Source: Durusdinium trenchii (taxonomy: Eukaryota; Sar; Dinophyceae; Suessiales; Symbiodiniaceae). From it: a DNA stretch of 64,000 nucleotides. A program made the position numbers and the translations under genes. The stretch is taken from NCBI GenBank assembly GCA_963970005.1, contig CAXAMN010023696.1:709912-773911 (forward strand). The letters run 5' to 3'. Positions 47,201 to 58,954 of the stretch are shown here, in pieces (position 1 is the first letter of the stretch; each line of letters begins with the position of its first letter). The notes under the pieces are model-generated. The model saw only the letters and a program-made list of their open reading frames with translations, searched no databases and was not told the DNA's origin.

Positions 47201-50144
47201 TGTGTAAATGAGACAGTTTTTACGACACGGTAGAGCCTGTAGACACAATACTGCAAGGACCAAATGCAGAATGCACAGTCTCTTTTTTTCTCTATGCATC
47301 GCTTGCACTCTCCTGGGACACATGCGCCCTGAGATTGCTATTGGTTCCCCCCCGACCGTGGGAGGAAAGTAAAAAGTTGAGAGGGACCTTGCTGGAATTT
47401 AGGGAATATTTGGCTCGCGGCATGTCCCACGTCTATACAACTGACTGCATGATGGTTGGAATGTGTTTGTTGTGCAGACTGTAGAAGCTGCCTTTCCTCA
47501 ATGCCGCTTGGCTCTTTGTCTCCGAATGGGGCAGCTAAAGCTTGATGTAGAGTCATGTCAAGGTAGCGTGAGGACTCCGTCATCTCTAATCTAGATGTTC
47601 ACTCCAGTATACTGTCCTTACCTGCATTCTATTGTGAAGCTTGAAATTGCTTGGCTCAAAAGACATCGAAAGCTATTTATAGCAACAACTTTTAGTGCCG
47701 CACGAATTCCTGTATATAGACCTGCATAATCGATTCCTTTCAGCCACCCTTACAGCATGCCTGAAAGATTGCGCAGCCTGCAGAACCATCCACAAAAGAC
47801 CGAAAGCTTATTCAGCCACTGTCAAAGCTTCGGTGAGAGGCTGAGAAGATCCCAAGTTCCAAGGCAACAAAGAAGGCTCCATGGTGGTACTCATCACCTT
47901 GGTCATGTCTTTCTTCAGCCAACCGGTTTCATCTCCTTCCCCACCAAGCTCAAAGCTTTATTGAGTCCTTTGCAGTGTGCTGCCTCTTTGCCGGGATGGG
48001 ACCATCAGGTCAGCGGCGGGGTGGAGGATGATGAGGGGCGAAGAAAGAACAAAGTTGCACGATGCGACGATGCGGGGATTGGATTGTTTTCAGGCAAGGC
48101 CGAAGGGCCTGCCCGCCTGCCCAACATGAGTTTGTCAGCCGTCTCGTGAATCGTTTTGCCGTTGGTTGCTCCGAACAGAACCTTCTCCTTTGCAGACCTG
48201 ATGGCTCGTTCCGTTTTAGAGACCTTGTTGCCTTCGCTGGCTAAGTAGAGCTAACGAGCTGCTTGGGCCGCCCAGACGTTTTGAGTTGAATGGATGTTGT
48301 CGGAGATCATTTGGTGTGTTAATTTCAGTTGGTTAGTTAGTTAGTTCGTTACTTTGTTTGTTTGTGTGTTTGTTTGCTTATCAATCAGTCAGTCAGCCAG
48401 CTAGTTAGTTGGTTAGGTAGCTACAAAGTTAGATTGGTAATTCATTAGTTAAAAAAAAGCAAGCTTCTCAAATTTGACATCATCGTTCAGGGCTTGCCTT
48501 TGCTGTGGCGGCCACAGTAGAAAGCTCAGCTCATGTTTCTTGGCTCTTTCCTTTCAAGCATGTGTTCGACTCCGGTTCAGGAAAGGGTACCTCTTCATGT
48601 TTAACCTTCATTTGTGGGGTTTTGTGTCATATATATATATATATATCCCTGAGAGGCCAAATGCAGATTCCTTTAGATTCTTTTCGGCCAAGCCATGAGG
48701 TGCCACAGCTTTGCATGGCGCCACCACCCGAGTTCCCGGAGCGCCTTTTCTTTCCCCGTTCCGCTTCACGTCGATACACGTCATTCCCCATGTGGTGCAC
48801 GATGGGCGCCAGTGGCTAGGCAAAAGCAAGCGTTTTTGCATCACCTGAGTCAAAAAACCATTGTCAAGGACCTTCGCACAGATGTCTGATTAAAAGCGAA
48901 GCACGAAGCTGCGAAGCACTGGCTTCTTTTCTTCATACAGATGTCAACACCGTTTGTGCACTTGTTCAACCTGGATGGATGTGAAGGACCTTTCTTGCCC
49001 ACCCTGGCTTGGGGTGCCCAGCCGGGACAAAGCATGTCCAGGACAGCTTTGTCAAGGCAGTGAAAGAATATTTGGATGATAGTGACCATAGAGATGCAGT
49101 TTGAGGATGTTCCAAAATAATATTGTATTTGTTCGAGTGAAAGGTGAATCTCATGCAGCGTGTCTGCCAAAATTTCAGTCACACCCTCCAATCTGCTATG
49201 TCTTTGAGCGCAGAGCCCGCTCAGTTCGCCCGCTGAGGTGGTATCCTCCAAAGAAGCCCAAAAGTCCGATGCTTGGAGCTCAGCATTCTGTAGATGCGTT
49301 GCTCGTAGCGATCCCCTTTGTGCGTAGTAGCGAACATTGCTCCTAGTGAGGCCAGGAGCCCCTAGTTGCCTCCTTGTTCCTAGAAGCGATGCCCTTTGTT
49401 CCTAGTAGCTTCTTGAGTGTCAAACATCTTGAAACCAAAAGAGCCGCGCCACTTGCCTCGCTGCTCGCGCCAAGGGAGTACAACGGGTTGAGTGATATGA
49501 AGCCGGCGTGTTGCTTGACGGAAGGGCAGTGATTTCAACGAAAGCTTGCTTTGGCACCCACAGGCCATGCAAGAGTCATGCAAGTTGTACATGTTTTGCA
49601 ACAGTCAATTAGGATAATATGTCCACCTGACTGTAGTGCTTACAAGTGTAGGAGCTCTAAAATGACCCACAAACCCTGTCCTCTGAGCTTTTGAGGCTTC
49701 GATCATCCAAGACTGAAAGGCAGAGCTTCAAGAGGGTGGCTTATATTGGTTATTACATGTTATTGCCTACAAGTCTCAGAGGAGACGGCAAGCCTCGCGA
49801 CGGCAAGCCATTTCTTTCCACTCAACCGAGGCTTCAAGATGAACGGAGGTGGGGACCACCGACGGTCACCGGTCACCCGATTGGAACGGTGTAGACGGTT
49901 CTTCGCGGGATCACCTGAATTGATGTGTTAGACGACATACAGCATAGATAGAAGTAAAAGGACATCATGCGTGTAAGTAGATCCGAACATCCCACCTAAT
50001 CCCAACCTGGGATCCTTTGATGTTGGTTTCATGATGGTTGAAGATACTAGGCCCTTAGGCATTGAGAGATAGAACTCGCCATTCCAAATAACACGTCGGA
50101 TGATCCGAATAATACGTCGGTCGATCCATCCTCCTCGCCATCAG
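44300..50144. other. Mostly non-coding stretch
   Basis: About 6 kb without a recognised gene. It contains AT-rich simple sequence at 44335-44420, a 13-nt match to the spliced-leader core at 46000-46012, tetranucleotide drift (TTAG, TTTG, TCAG) at 48325-48425, an (AT)n at 48629-48646 and a CTAGTAG repeat locus at 49297. Longer ORFs, such as 47757-48149, have no domain pattern. Confidence 0.35.
49297..49415. repeat. CTAGTAG modular repeat, locus 9
   Basis: GAGGCCAGGAGCCCCTAG, TTCCTAGAAGCGATGCCC and TTCCTAGTAGCTTCTTG words, reverse in orientation to those at 43655. Confidence 0.7.
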
Positions 50145-50229
50145 GTGATCATCGGCCACACTCGGTCTATGTGATCGGTGATTGGGGCGGTGTGCTCTAC
50201 GGTCTGGAAGCCGATCTGAGTCCATCAGG
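50145..50229 (+). other. Candidate exon of a metallophosphoesterase
   Basis: After CGCCATCAG|G the frame reads HSVYVIGDWGGVLYG. VIGDWGG resembles the first metal-binding motif (GDWG) of purple-acid-phosphatase-type calcineurin-like phosphoesterases. The later motifs (GDNFY, GNHD) were not found nearby, so the call rests on one motif. Confidence 0.35.
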
Positions 50230-51827
50230 GAGGAAATCTTGTGTCAGACATCATAGACCACACAACCTCACCTCAACAGGCAAAAACTATTCAACCCATG
50301 ATGTTGCATCTAAAACTAGCCAACCCAGGCAGTTGCCCTCTTCAGAGGGACCCAAATCGATGATGCAGGACCTGGTCCGTTTCCAGCCCTCTTACGGCAA
50401 GCGGGAGTAATTCGACAACAGTGGCTACTGCTTGCATGCTGCGGAGGTCTTCAAACGGATGATGAGTTCTTCAAGACACATTTGGAAGCAAGGAAGGGAA
50501 CTCAATGTCTTTCAAGTTCCTCCTTAAAAGGGCTACTGCAGGTCCTTACGAACCTGATTCGATCGCGAAGGTTTCTTCAAGGAAGCTGTCAGGCCATACT
50601 TGTATTAGTAGTTTCCCGCTGAGAGTGTATCTCAGGTGGCTCTTGGGTTGCACCGGCAGACCATCGGTCGATGAAGTTCAAGGCGCTGAAGAAGTTTTCC
50701 GCCTGGGAATCTAGAACAGCATTGAACAATGTTGAGCAGCTAGGGCCAGGGCATTTACTGTAGGTTTGTTGAAGATATTTCAAGATTGTCAAGCATATTT
50801 TCTGAGTGGTTCACACGGATTAATATGAAAACGACGGAAGAGCGCCCCACCCGGGGTGAAGGAAGAAACATGAGGATACGACAATATCATGACCAGATGG
50901 ACATGAGAAAAAACATCATGACCAGATCAATCCAGACTTCCCGCTTGGAGGCACATCATCGAGCCTTTGTCAAAGGCGCTGGAGGCCTAGTTGACCATTC
51001 GGAGGCCTTTTCCTCCGAATCAATCCGTGGTCTCCACGTCCACTGTTGGAGGAGGATGAGTAGGTGTTCAATGCCACCAGCTTTAAAGAAACTTTGGTGT
51101 CACAGCTTGATCACTGTTCAAGAGGCAAACATGGATCACTCTATGTGCAGCGTTGCAGTGAACAGATGCAGCCGGGTCAATAGAAGGATTGCCATCTTAT
51201 TTTTGGGATGCAGCTGGACTGTGACTGGTTGATTGAAAGAATAAAGGGATCAGGTTAAAATCAGGTTGGTACGACACAAACTCCACTTTCAGTTCCAAAT
51301 CCAGATTCAAACAGGGACACCTCGACAGCCCATTTATGACGTAAAGGAGGAGGTATCATGTTGTATTTACGTATTGGAGTATTGAATTGTTTGACATGTT
51401 TTGCCGCGCGGTTTCGCTGATATCGTTTACACACCTTCTAGCATCTAAGACGGCCTTGGGAAACTGCTTTTGGGCTTGCTGGTGGCTGCCTGGTAAGACC
51501 CTGCCAGGACACGTGAAAGAATACTTGTCGCGTGCATCGATATAGACTATATAAACAATAGACAAAGAGATATGACAATAGACACGGATTAAAAAAACAA
51601 ACTGTAGGAATCAGTTGTGTCCAAAACTAAGGCCGATGATGTGGCGCAGAGGAAGGCGTCTTCGGTGGGTCTTCCGGTGGCGTCACGACCCGATGGGATC
51701 AGCGGTCATTCTGTTTGGTCACGCTTTGCATGGCGCTCTATATGGGCTATCCAGAATATCTATGTATTCAGCAGCGTTGTGCTGGCGCATGCTGGGGTTC
51801 TCGCATGTCCAAATCTTGCGGCAACAG

Positions 51828-51908
51828 GTTGCCCAGGCAATGATGGAGCATGCGGACCCAAGCTCAGTAGAATCGGTGGAAGTTGAAGCACTGATTGCTG
51901 ACTGGAAG
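51828..51908 (+). other. Candidate exon, product unknown
   Basis: 81 nt between GCAACAG|G and GGAAG|GTGCTG. It reads VAQAMMEHADPSSVESVEVE and ends in ALIADWK, an acidic helical segment. No family recognised. Confidence 0.45.
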
Positions 51909-52425
51909 GTGCTGGAGCCAATTTACTCCTTTTGTCCAAGTATTGCACGCCAAGAGGAGTTGGCATTTGTTTGTGTACACCTTTGATCTTGCCGCAGCTC
52001 GATTCCAAAGCACATCGGATTAGCAAAAAGTCCAGCCAGAGAGAGAGAGAGAGAGACACAGAGACACCGACCCCTTTGCAGGGGGCCAAAGGAAAGCACA
52101 GGCAGAACAACAAATAAATATTACATAAATAGTGGTGGACGGTGGACGTACGTATTCTGGCATTTAGACTGCGCAAGAAATAGAGAGGGTCTCTCACTTG
52201 ACATTGGTACGGAGTTGGCCGGCCGTCATTTGCCAGAGCGATGGCAATCAAACCCATCACGGGCCAGGCAAAACACTCGATTGTTCGTGTTGTCATGGCT
52301 CTTGTGGTTTTGATGATTGCAAACAGATCCTGTCAGTTGGTGCCGTGGTCAGATCTCGTAGAGGGATCGTTTTCTCTAGTGTCAGAATCATGCTCAAAGG
52401 ATGTCTTTGTATAGTACCAAGATGG

Positions 52426-52624
52426 TATGCGGACAATTGGGGGATCGACCAACCCAAACGCAAACCCTCAAAAGAAAGCGAAGCGAGCACAGCAAAGCAA
52501 ATGCAGCCGAATCGGGCTTTTCGCGCGCGATTCGCGCACATGTGGCTGCGGGGTTCAACACCTAGTAGCGAGCGGCTTGAATGTCACGACAAGCAACCAA
52601 CACACGCGAACCATCTTTCTTCAC
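52426..52624 (-). repeat. 3' LTR of Copia element 2
   Basis: Matches 62968-63146 with small insertions and deletions (199 against 179 bp) in short repeated words, so this pair is older than that of element 1. Confidence 0.9.
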
Positions 52625-52766
52625 TTTGGGGGGAGAAAGTGTTGGCGTGACGTGCCGTTGCATTCGGGCATTCCGTCGTTCTCGCTGAGCACATCTCAAA
52701 GCAGCACGATGATTCTCCAACCTTTGGTCTTCAGGAGTTTCCTTCAAGGAGATCGTGCCACCCTGC

Positions 52767-53316
52767 TTAAAATTCACAAACCATTCCCCAGACATTTGCT
52801 TTGTCAATTCCCCATGCAATGCCCATCAAAGCTGATTCTATCAGCTGTTTGGCTGCCAAGATGTCGATCATTGTTTGTCTCTCCGAGGTCATGTGTCCGG
52901 TGCGAAGCAGGTGATCGTACAATGCCTTTGCGTCCATCACCAACCTCCCAGGCACCTTCAAAGACTCCTTCCATTCGTTGGTCATGGAAGGAGGACAAAA
53001 CCACAAGGCCTTGCAAAGGAGTCGGAGGTACAGCTGCCCACCAGCTGCTGCACTCAAAGCGTTCCCTTCTGCAGCTAAACTGGACTTGACAACTCTGGAG
53101 ATCTTGCTGCTCTTGAAGAGAACGATGTTTGCACGAGATGGCCCTGACAATGCAGCTTCTGTGGAAATGAAATGCACATGGCCAAGCTGGGCTCGAGAGC
53201 TGGAACGGCTTTTCCCCGATGGGCCTGTCAGGTGGCTTTGTCGTTTGACACGCCGGACATTCAAAGGTCGTTGCATCCTCCAAGACATGTTTGGGAGCAC
53301 CACTCAACTTCAACAT
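52767..53316 (-). pseudogene. Copia element 2: integrase zinc motif joined to RNase H
   Basis: Starts with LKLSGAPKHVLEDATTFECP and ACQTTKPP, the end of the HHCC integrase zinc region. At about 53195 it changes to RNase H sequence in another frame: RAQLGHVHFISTEAALSG, VVKSSLAAEGNAL, RLVMDAKALYDHL and MIDILAAKQLIE. The DDE core, the linker and the whole polymerase are missing between them. This is the scar of an internal deletion of more than 2 kb (size inferred from element 1). Confidence 0.8.
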
Positions 53317-54464
53317 ACGCAGCAGGGTCGTCTTGGATGGATGGCCCAGTCTTCCATGAACCTCTCTTCAGGGACATCGTCCTCAACAAAGACACGGCAC
53401 ACCTCTGGGGACCAATTGTCCAGGAAGAGCTCGGCACCTTTGATGACCTGTCGAGCAAAACCTTTGGTGTAGCCACCCGCAAACTCTGCAATCGAACGTC
53501 TCTGACCCTGGAAGAGAAATGTACCCAGAGTCTGGCCATGTGGTGAAGTCCAATTGCAAGGCCTGCAGCAAGCTTCAACGATCTCTCTGGTCCCAGCCAA
53601 TGCCGTTGGCTTCTTGAGCAATTCCTTGGTGTCGGGTCTTCTCCAACCATAGGAGCACATGCCGGTCTTGCCATAGTACTCATCTTCATACGCTGACTGA
53701 ATGTAGGGCTCCTTCCAGGCGGCTGAGCGAAGTGGATTCTCTCCAAGGTGTGCTCTTCCCCAACGTCGCTGTTGTTTGACCACCTCGTGAACGAAGGAAA
53801 GGAAATCCTCGCGATCATCTTCTCTTCGCTGTTGGAGTTGTTCCCAGCGCTCCCAAGTCATTTCGACGCCGTAGTACTGAAGAGGGGGCCAAACTGTGCA
53901 AGGCCAAGCAAGAACGACCAAATCAGGTTCCTCCTTCACGATGTACCTCATTGCCTCATCTCTATGCTCACCATCTTCCAAATTCCACCTTGGCAAAGTC
54001 ACTGGCCCACAGCCGGTCCAACCGCGCTGAACTGCGCACATGGTGATGGCCATAGTCCACGTGAAGATCTCCAACACCTTGTAGTAGGGTCGCACTGGTG
54101 GACGGACAGGTGGCATAGGATGCGCTCTTGGCACTGAGCGTGCCGGTCTGTGAGCATGAAAGGCTTCACAAACTTCATTCACACCGTGTCGGACCTTTCT
54201 CTTCTTGCCCTTGGTGAACGTTGCCAAACTGCCCAAACGACTCCACCAATTCTGATGATGGTTGTTGTGGTCTTCTACTTCAGAAGCGGTGGACTCATCT
54301 TGGCGCTGCCATTGAACTCCAAAATCATGCGATGTTGTGGTCTCATCTGATGCCTCTTCTGAGTCAGAGGTGCCAGGAATGTTGGGCTCCCGGGCATCAA
54401 CTAGCGGCAATGACTCAAGATCCTCCACCAACTCCCAAAGCTCCGAGCCAGAAGCACTGGTCAC
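53310..54464 (-). pseudogene. Copia element 2: methyltransferase-like region
   Basis: A 384-codon frame. The core reads YKVLEIFTWTMAITMCAVQ, EPDLVVLAWPCTVWPPLQYY and AHLGENPLRSAAWKEP. An EIF start, a PC pair and an ENP element in this order resemble motifs I, IV and VI of C5-cytosine methyltransferases (family knowledge; assignment is inference). The end (GYTKGFARQVIKGAELFL) leads in the next frame to the integrase zinc motif. One-base frame changes separate it from both neighbours. Confidence 0.6.
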
Positions 54465-55075
54465 AGAAGCAATCTGTATGGAAACGTCCTCAACTGTTCA
54501 TAGAGCTCTTGAAGAGCACCATCGGTCTGGAACTCATCGAGATTGCCATACTCAAAGAGGTTGAGGCCAGGATGCCTGGTAGCTGTGAGATGTGACACGC
54601 CCATGGCGACCATCTGCCGATCATGGAACTTGAACACGACATGCCAACGAGCCATGTCCGCAGGTCCAATGAGGCCAGGACAATCCACTGCATCTTTCTC
54701 AACCACCGACATTCTCACCCAGCTGTTGTGTCCATGAAGACCAATCGGGTAGATGTGAGCCACTTGTGACTGGATGGGCTCACCAGCACCAAACTTGAAC
54801 AACTCGGCTTCCTGGACGGTGGTCCAAGTCAGGCCACGCCTTTGAAGCTCATGCTGGAAGCGCTGGTGCCAATGAAGTCCTCCCACAGCGGTCTTACACC
54901 CAGAGTCGCCAATGGCCAGCAGCTCTTGTGGTAGAAGGCCTTGCACAGGCGGTTCATCTGCGACATAGGACCCATGCGCATGCCAACAGAGAACGTTCAA
55001 ATCACAGCCGCGACACCTGGCAAAGTGACCATGTTGATTCGCTGACAGCGCAACTTTGAAAAGGGATGCTTGCAC
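54461..55075 (-). pseudogene. Copia element 2: protease-like region
   Basis: 204 codons with LLAIGDSGCKTAVGGLHWH, which sits where the aspartic protease DTGA motif lies in element 1 (Ser replaces Thr). FKFGAGEPIQSQVAHIYPIG and LIGPADMARWHVVFKFHDRQ match the flap and C-terminal region of retropepsin-like folds by pattern. It overlaps the next frame by four bases, with a one-base shift. Confidence 0.6.
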
Positions 55076-55259
55076 CGCTGCTGCTTCTCATCCGGGACTG
55101 AGGAGCCTTCTGAAGGATGCAGATAGCCATGCCGGTCAACACGCTCATCATAGAGAGCTTGCCTGAACTCATCGAGCTTCTTCTTGCGAACATTGGTGGG
55201 CAGCTCATCTGAAGGAGGTCGCAAAGTGGTGTTCTCACGACCAGGAGCCACTTCTGTCT

Positions 55260-55712
55260 TGCGTGAAGGAACATCTGTGGATGCTGCGGCTCTGTCTCTT
55301 CGATGCTCCTTGCTTCTCTACTCGCACTTCCCACGACCCTTTACACCACACCATAAGCTTCGCTCATTTGTGCGCCCATCCATTCATCGTTCCATCTGGG
55401 CGCTTGTTTGACCCGTCCCCGTGTTTCTTTCCATCTCTTTCCTTTGCCTTTGTCTCCTCACTTACTTCTGTGCTGGTGCCTCGTGGTTGCGTCAGGTTCT
55501 CAGCTCCTGGCTTGTCGCTCAGATGGTGGATGAGAACTCGGTCTTCTACACTCGCCTCAACCCCGCTGGCCGCTGTAGCGCGGCCGAGCAGCTGCGGCCG
55601 AGCCTGCTGATGGTGAGGGCGCCGGTCCGAGGGATGAGACTTCGGATTCCTATAGCGCATCCTAGAGGCTTCGCTCCTTTTTGAGACACGTCAGTTCAAG
55701 TGTTGCCAAAAT
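55260..55712. other. Unexplained stretch within Copia element 2
   Basis: Separates the zinc-knuckle frame from the protease-like frame. It is rich in CTT/CTC, and no copia motif is seen on the minus strand. A plus-strand frame (MVDENSVFYTRLNPAGR) is open but unrecognised. It may be a further small insertion. Confidence 0.35.
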
Positions 55713-56660
55713 TTATGTGCCATGTGGGCCGTGCTGAAAACAGAGAAAGGACCATGTGGAAGCGAAGCTTTTGAAACCTGACGCCAGCACCTCACCTGCT
55801 GTGGAAAAATATGTCATGTCTGTGCTCTTCCTGTGTGGGTGGCAGCCTAGGAAAACAGAAAAAAGTATGCCCTTATTTGCCCCAGCCCACCCCCAGGGTA
55901 AGTTCTTAAGCTGCCTGTAAAGCTCTTTCTTCTGAGTCTTGCACATGTACTCCAATGCCATCATGGCCTCCGAAGGGCCCACCTTTGTCACACGATCTTC
56001 ATCTTCAGGTAGGCGAGGCATGGCATAGCCCTTGGCTGCACTCTTGGCTGCATGAACAGGGACTTGATATTCACCGCCAGGAGACTCATGGTTGGGCTCA
56101 ACACGTTCAAACTCAGAAGAGCTTGAGGAAGCATAGTCCAAAAGCAAACTGCCTCGCTTGTCCGCCCGATCCTTCATCGGGATGATTGATGTCGAAGCGC
56201 CACAGCGTGAACAGAAGCGATCTTCAGCCTTCAGCTCATGAACACATTCAGGACAAAGGAATGGACATGCATTGGCGCTCCGTGCTCCCTTCTTCGGCGG
56301 CTCCTTCGGTGGTGACATCTTCTGAGCCAGGAAGGCGAAGTTGACCTCATGGATCTTCATCTGGGAAGCAGGCACTGAAGGTCCAACGTGTTTCACCGTG
56401 AATGCTTCCTTGGCAGTCTTCTCAACTGATGCCACCTCAGGCGTCTCGAGGAAGTTGACACGCTTGACACTCTTGACCTTGGGCTGAAAGGGTTTGTCCT
56501 CACCGGACTTCACCTTGGGACATTCTGGATCACCTCGCCAATGTCCTCGAGTGCCACAACTGGAGCATGTGGCTTGCTTCCTTGGATCTGGCCGCTCTTG
56601 ACTGGCTCTCGGCATGGGCTTGGATGGATGCCCTCGCTTGACTGGGCTGTTCATAACCAA
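55713..56660 (-). pseudogene. Copia element 2: CCHC zinc knuckle and zinc-ribbon region
   Basis: 315 codons. Near residue 32 lies CSSCGTRGHWRGDPEC, a CX2C-GHW-C knuckle like that of element 1, and near residue 130 CPECVHELKAEDRFCSRCG, a four-Cys zinc ribbon. A helical SEAMMALEYMCKTQKKELY follows. The C-terminal end from about residue 265 looks like non-coding read-through. It is the nucleocapsid-to-protease part of the polyprotein, cut off from the gag start by the nested insertion. Confidence 0.7.
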
Positions 56661-57449
56661 TCCTAATCCCCCCCCGGATTGCGGATTAGGTACGTTTACG
56701 GAATAGGTGGTTTGCGCGGATTGCGGATTAGGTTGGGGTTGGATAAGGTGGCCCTTGCTGAGATATTCTGAAATAATGGATTATTTGTGGATCGCTAGGA
56801 TCTATTCCCTAGAAGTCCAAAGACTATTTTCGGCACCACCCAAGTAAAGGAAATTCCTTTTCCAATCATCCAAACACCATTCTGAAAATAGTCTTTGACT
56901 TTCAGGGTATCGTCACCCCACCAAACTTAGAAACCTTGCCTTGGCTGACACTTGGAAAGTGTGAGACGGGCCCACAAGAGCAGCACTGGGGCTCAAGACT
57001 GAAGACGGGCGAAAGCCATGCCGCGCAGTTCACCGGCAAAGGGCATGCCGAAGCGTCAGGGGCTGCAAACCTTCCAGGTGTTTCCCCGTGAGCACCAGGT
57101 TGGCCCCAAGCAGGGGAGCATGCTTTGGAGGGCTTTGAGTCCGGAGGCCCCATGGCTGGGCAACGCTTCGGTTTTGGTGTAGCAGATGGGGTCTCGGGCA
57201 TTTCTCTTCCGAGTCGCGCAGATAGAGTCGCTTCCACCAGCTTAGAGAGATACGGGCGTGCCCTTCCATTAAAACAGGCTCTCTTTTGGTTTTCTATGAC
57301 TTGGAAACGTCGGGGGGGCAATACCAGTGCAAGTCCAAGAGACAACCAAGAGAGATCGCGGGAGCAAACCTTCTTTGCCCACCTGGCATGAAAGCGCTTC
57401 TTCGGGTATTACTGGTTACAACCATGGACCACGCAAATACTTTTACAAC

Positions 57450-57499
57450 GACTATTCTTACAGCAACAACTACTACTTCTACTTCGACTACTAGTGTTG

Positions 57500-57535
<36 letters not shown>

Positions 57536-57536
57536 G

Positions 57537-57571
<35 letters not shown>

Positions 57572-57825
57572 CTACTCCCACTACTATGACTACCACTACA
57601 AATACTACCGGGAAAAGCAATCCCCGAAAAGCTACCTTCCATGCGAAATGCTATTTCGGGGATTGCTTTTCAACATTACTTCTACCACCACTAGAACGAA
57701 TACTGCTAGTAGGAGAACGACCACTACTATCACTACTTGAAAAAGCAATCCCCGAAAAGCTTCCTTCCATGCGAAAACGCTATTTCGGGAATTGCTTTTC
57801 AACATTACTTCTACCACCAGTTTTT
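57450..57825. repeat. Left inverted arm: (ACT)n plus two hairpin units
   Basis: The sequence from about 57577 to 57825 is the reverse complement of right-arm sequence, including the junction ACTACCGGGAAAAGCAATCC, which mirrors the right-arm end near 61920. The units read GCAATCCCCGAAAAGC, then CCATGCGAAAACGC, then GGGATTGCTTTTC. Confidence 0.85.
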
Positions 57826-58196
57826 GCCTGGAACACCAAGGCAAAGGAGGAAAGGCCCGGCAACCTTGCCAAGTTTGCGGACGCTTTGTGGCAGACCAAC
57901 AGTGGTCCTGGGAACAACACTTCATGAGCTCTCCAAATTGCCGCCCAGAAGGTGGCAAGGCTGGTGGCCGTAAAAGGGGAGATGAGCGCCCAGCAGCCCC
58001 AGCAGTGGAACAACGTGTGCCAGTGCCAGCACAGGCTGAAGCTCCAACACTTGCTGGGGTAAGCCTGCCAACCGCTGCGAACAGTAGCTCCAGTTTCACT
58101 TCCTCGGGTGTGGGTCAGATGGACCCGTCTCACCTGTCTACGTCCTTTCTTTCCCTTGGCCACTTGTGCAAAGGGCAAGGGTACAACGCACAGTGA
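57792..58196 (+). CDS. Zinc-finger-like ORF in the foldback loop
   Basis: 134 codons; the first dozen come from satellite sequence, so the true start is unclear. Near residue 33 it has CQVCGRFVADQQWSWEQHF followed by MSSPNC, a CX2C-X12-H-X5-C zinc-finger spacing, then a basic GGKAGGRKRG and a Pro/Ala/Ser-rich tail. Single CCHC-type fingers of this look are common in dinoflagellate proteins. It could be a captured host exon or a protein of the element itself. No catalytic domain follows. Confidence 0.45.
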   Translation: MLFNITSTTSFCLEHQGKGGKARQPCQVCGRFVADQQWSWEQHFMSSPNCRPEGGKAGGRKRGDERPAAPAVEQRVPVPAQAEAPTLAGVSLPTAANSSSSFTSSGVGQMDPSHLSTSFLSLGHLCKGQGYNAQ

Positions 58197-58796
58197 ACTC
58201 CACACTCCAGACAGGCAGCGCGGCAGCGCAAAACATTTACTGTGCTCACCTAAGCTGAGGGACCGAGGGATGTGCATATTCAATTTCCATTGTTGTAGTA
58301 GTAGATGAGATGCCAAATTCCGAGTTACAGAGCCAGTCTGGAGAATGAACTGCCAAACATGGATAGGGGGGCTAAGGGTTGGGCTAGGGAAACCGGTGTA
58401 GTGTTTCTATAGAGCCAGTCGACAGACCACCTGTTGACAGAGCACGAAGCGGAAAATTGCCAAGACCTACATTGGAGTCAATCCAGCCGGCCGCAGATTC
58501 TAGGAGAGATTTTGAAGAGATGTCTTTGTCCCACTAGTAATAGTAGCAAGAAATGAGAGCCGCAGGGAAGCCCTTTCACCGAGGTCAAGAAGTGTGGAGC
58601 CAATGTTCTTCCCACCCAAACCGGGGCTAGTATCATTCCTGAGATGCCCACCGCGTGCTTGATTGCAAGGGTGCTAGGATTGAGCTCATCACGCAACAAC
58701 AAAAGCAAAGTTTAACTTGGTGTAGGCTCAGTAGAGAAAGGGGCTCGACGCGCATCAAGCGCTAATTGTCCAGGTAGTCCGCCGCATCGTACCTGC

Positions 58797-58915
58797 AAAG
58801 TAGGAGTAGTAGTAGTAGTCGTCGTCGTCGTCGTCGCAGTAGCAGTAGCAGTAGCAGCAGCAGCAGCAGCAGGAGGAGGAGTAGTAGTAGTAGTAGTAGT
58901 AGTTCGTAAAACTAC
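58797..58915. repeat. (AGT)n/(CGT)n/(AGC)n trinucleotide block
   Basis: Inner edge of the right arm: GTAGTAGTAG, TCGTCGTCGTCG, CAGTAGCAGTAG, CAGCAGCAGCAG and GGAGGAGGAG blocks in series. The encoded homopolymer-like ORFs are artefacts. Confidence 0.9.
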
Positions 58916-58954
58916 TAGCAGTAGTCGTTCTAGCGGTGGTAGAAGTAATGTTGA

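Noticed and set aside
47757-48149. 130-codon plus-strand ORF
   Set aside because: No family resemblance in any frame and no clear exon boundaries.
53310-54464. A host DNA methyltransferase gene
   Set aside because: It is bracketed by protease-like and integrase fragments inside LTRs with a target duplication, so it belongs to the retroelement.
57294-57620. Val-rich and Ser-rich ORFs
   Set aside because: Trinucleotide (ACT)n translated in different frames.
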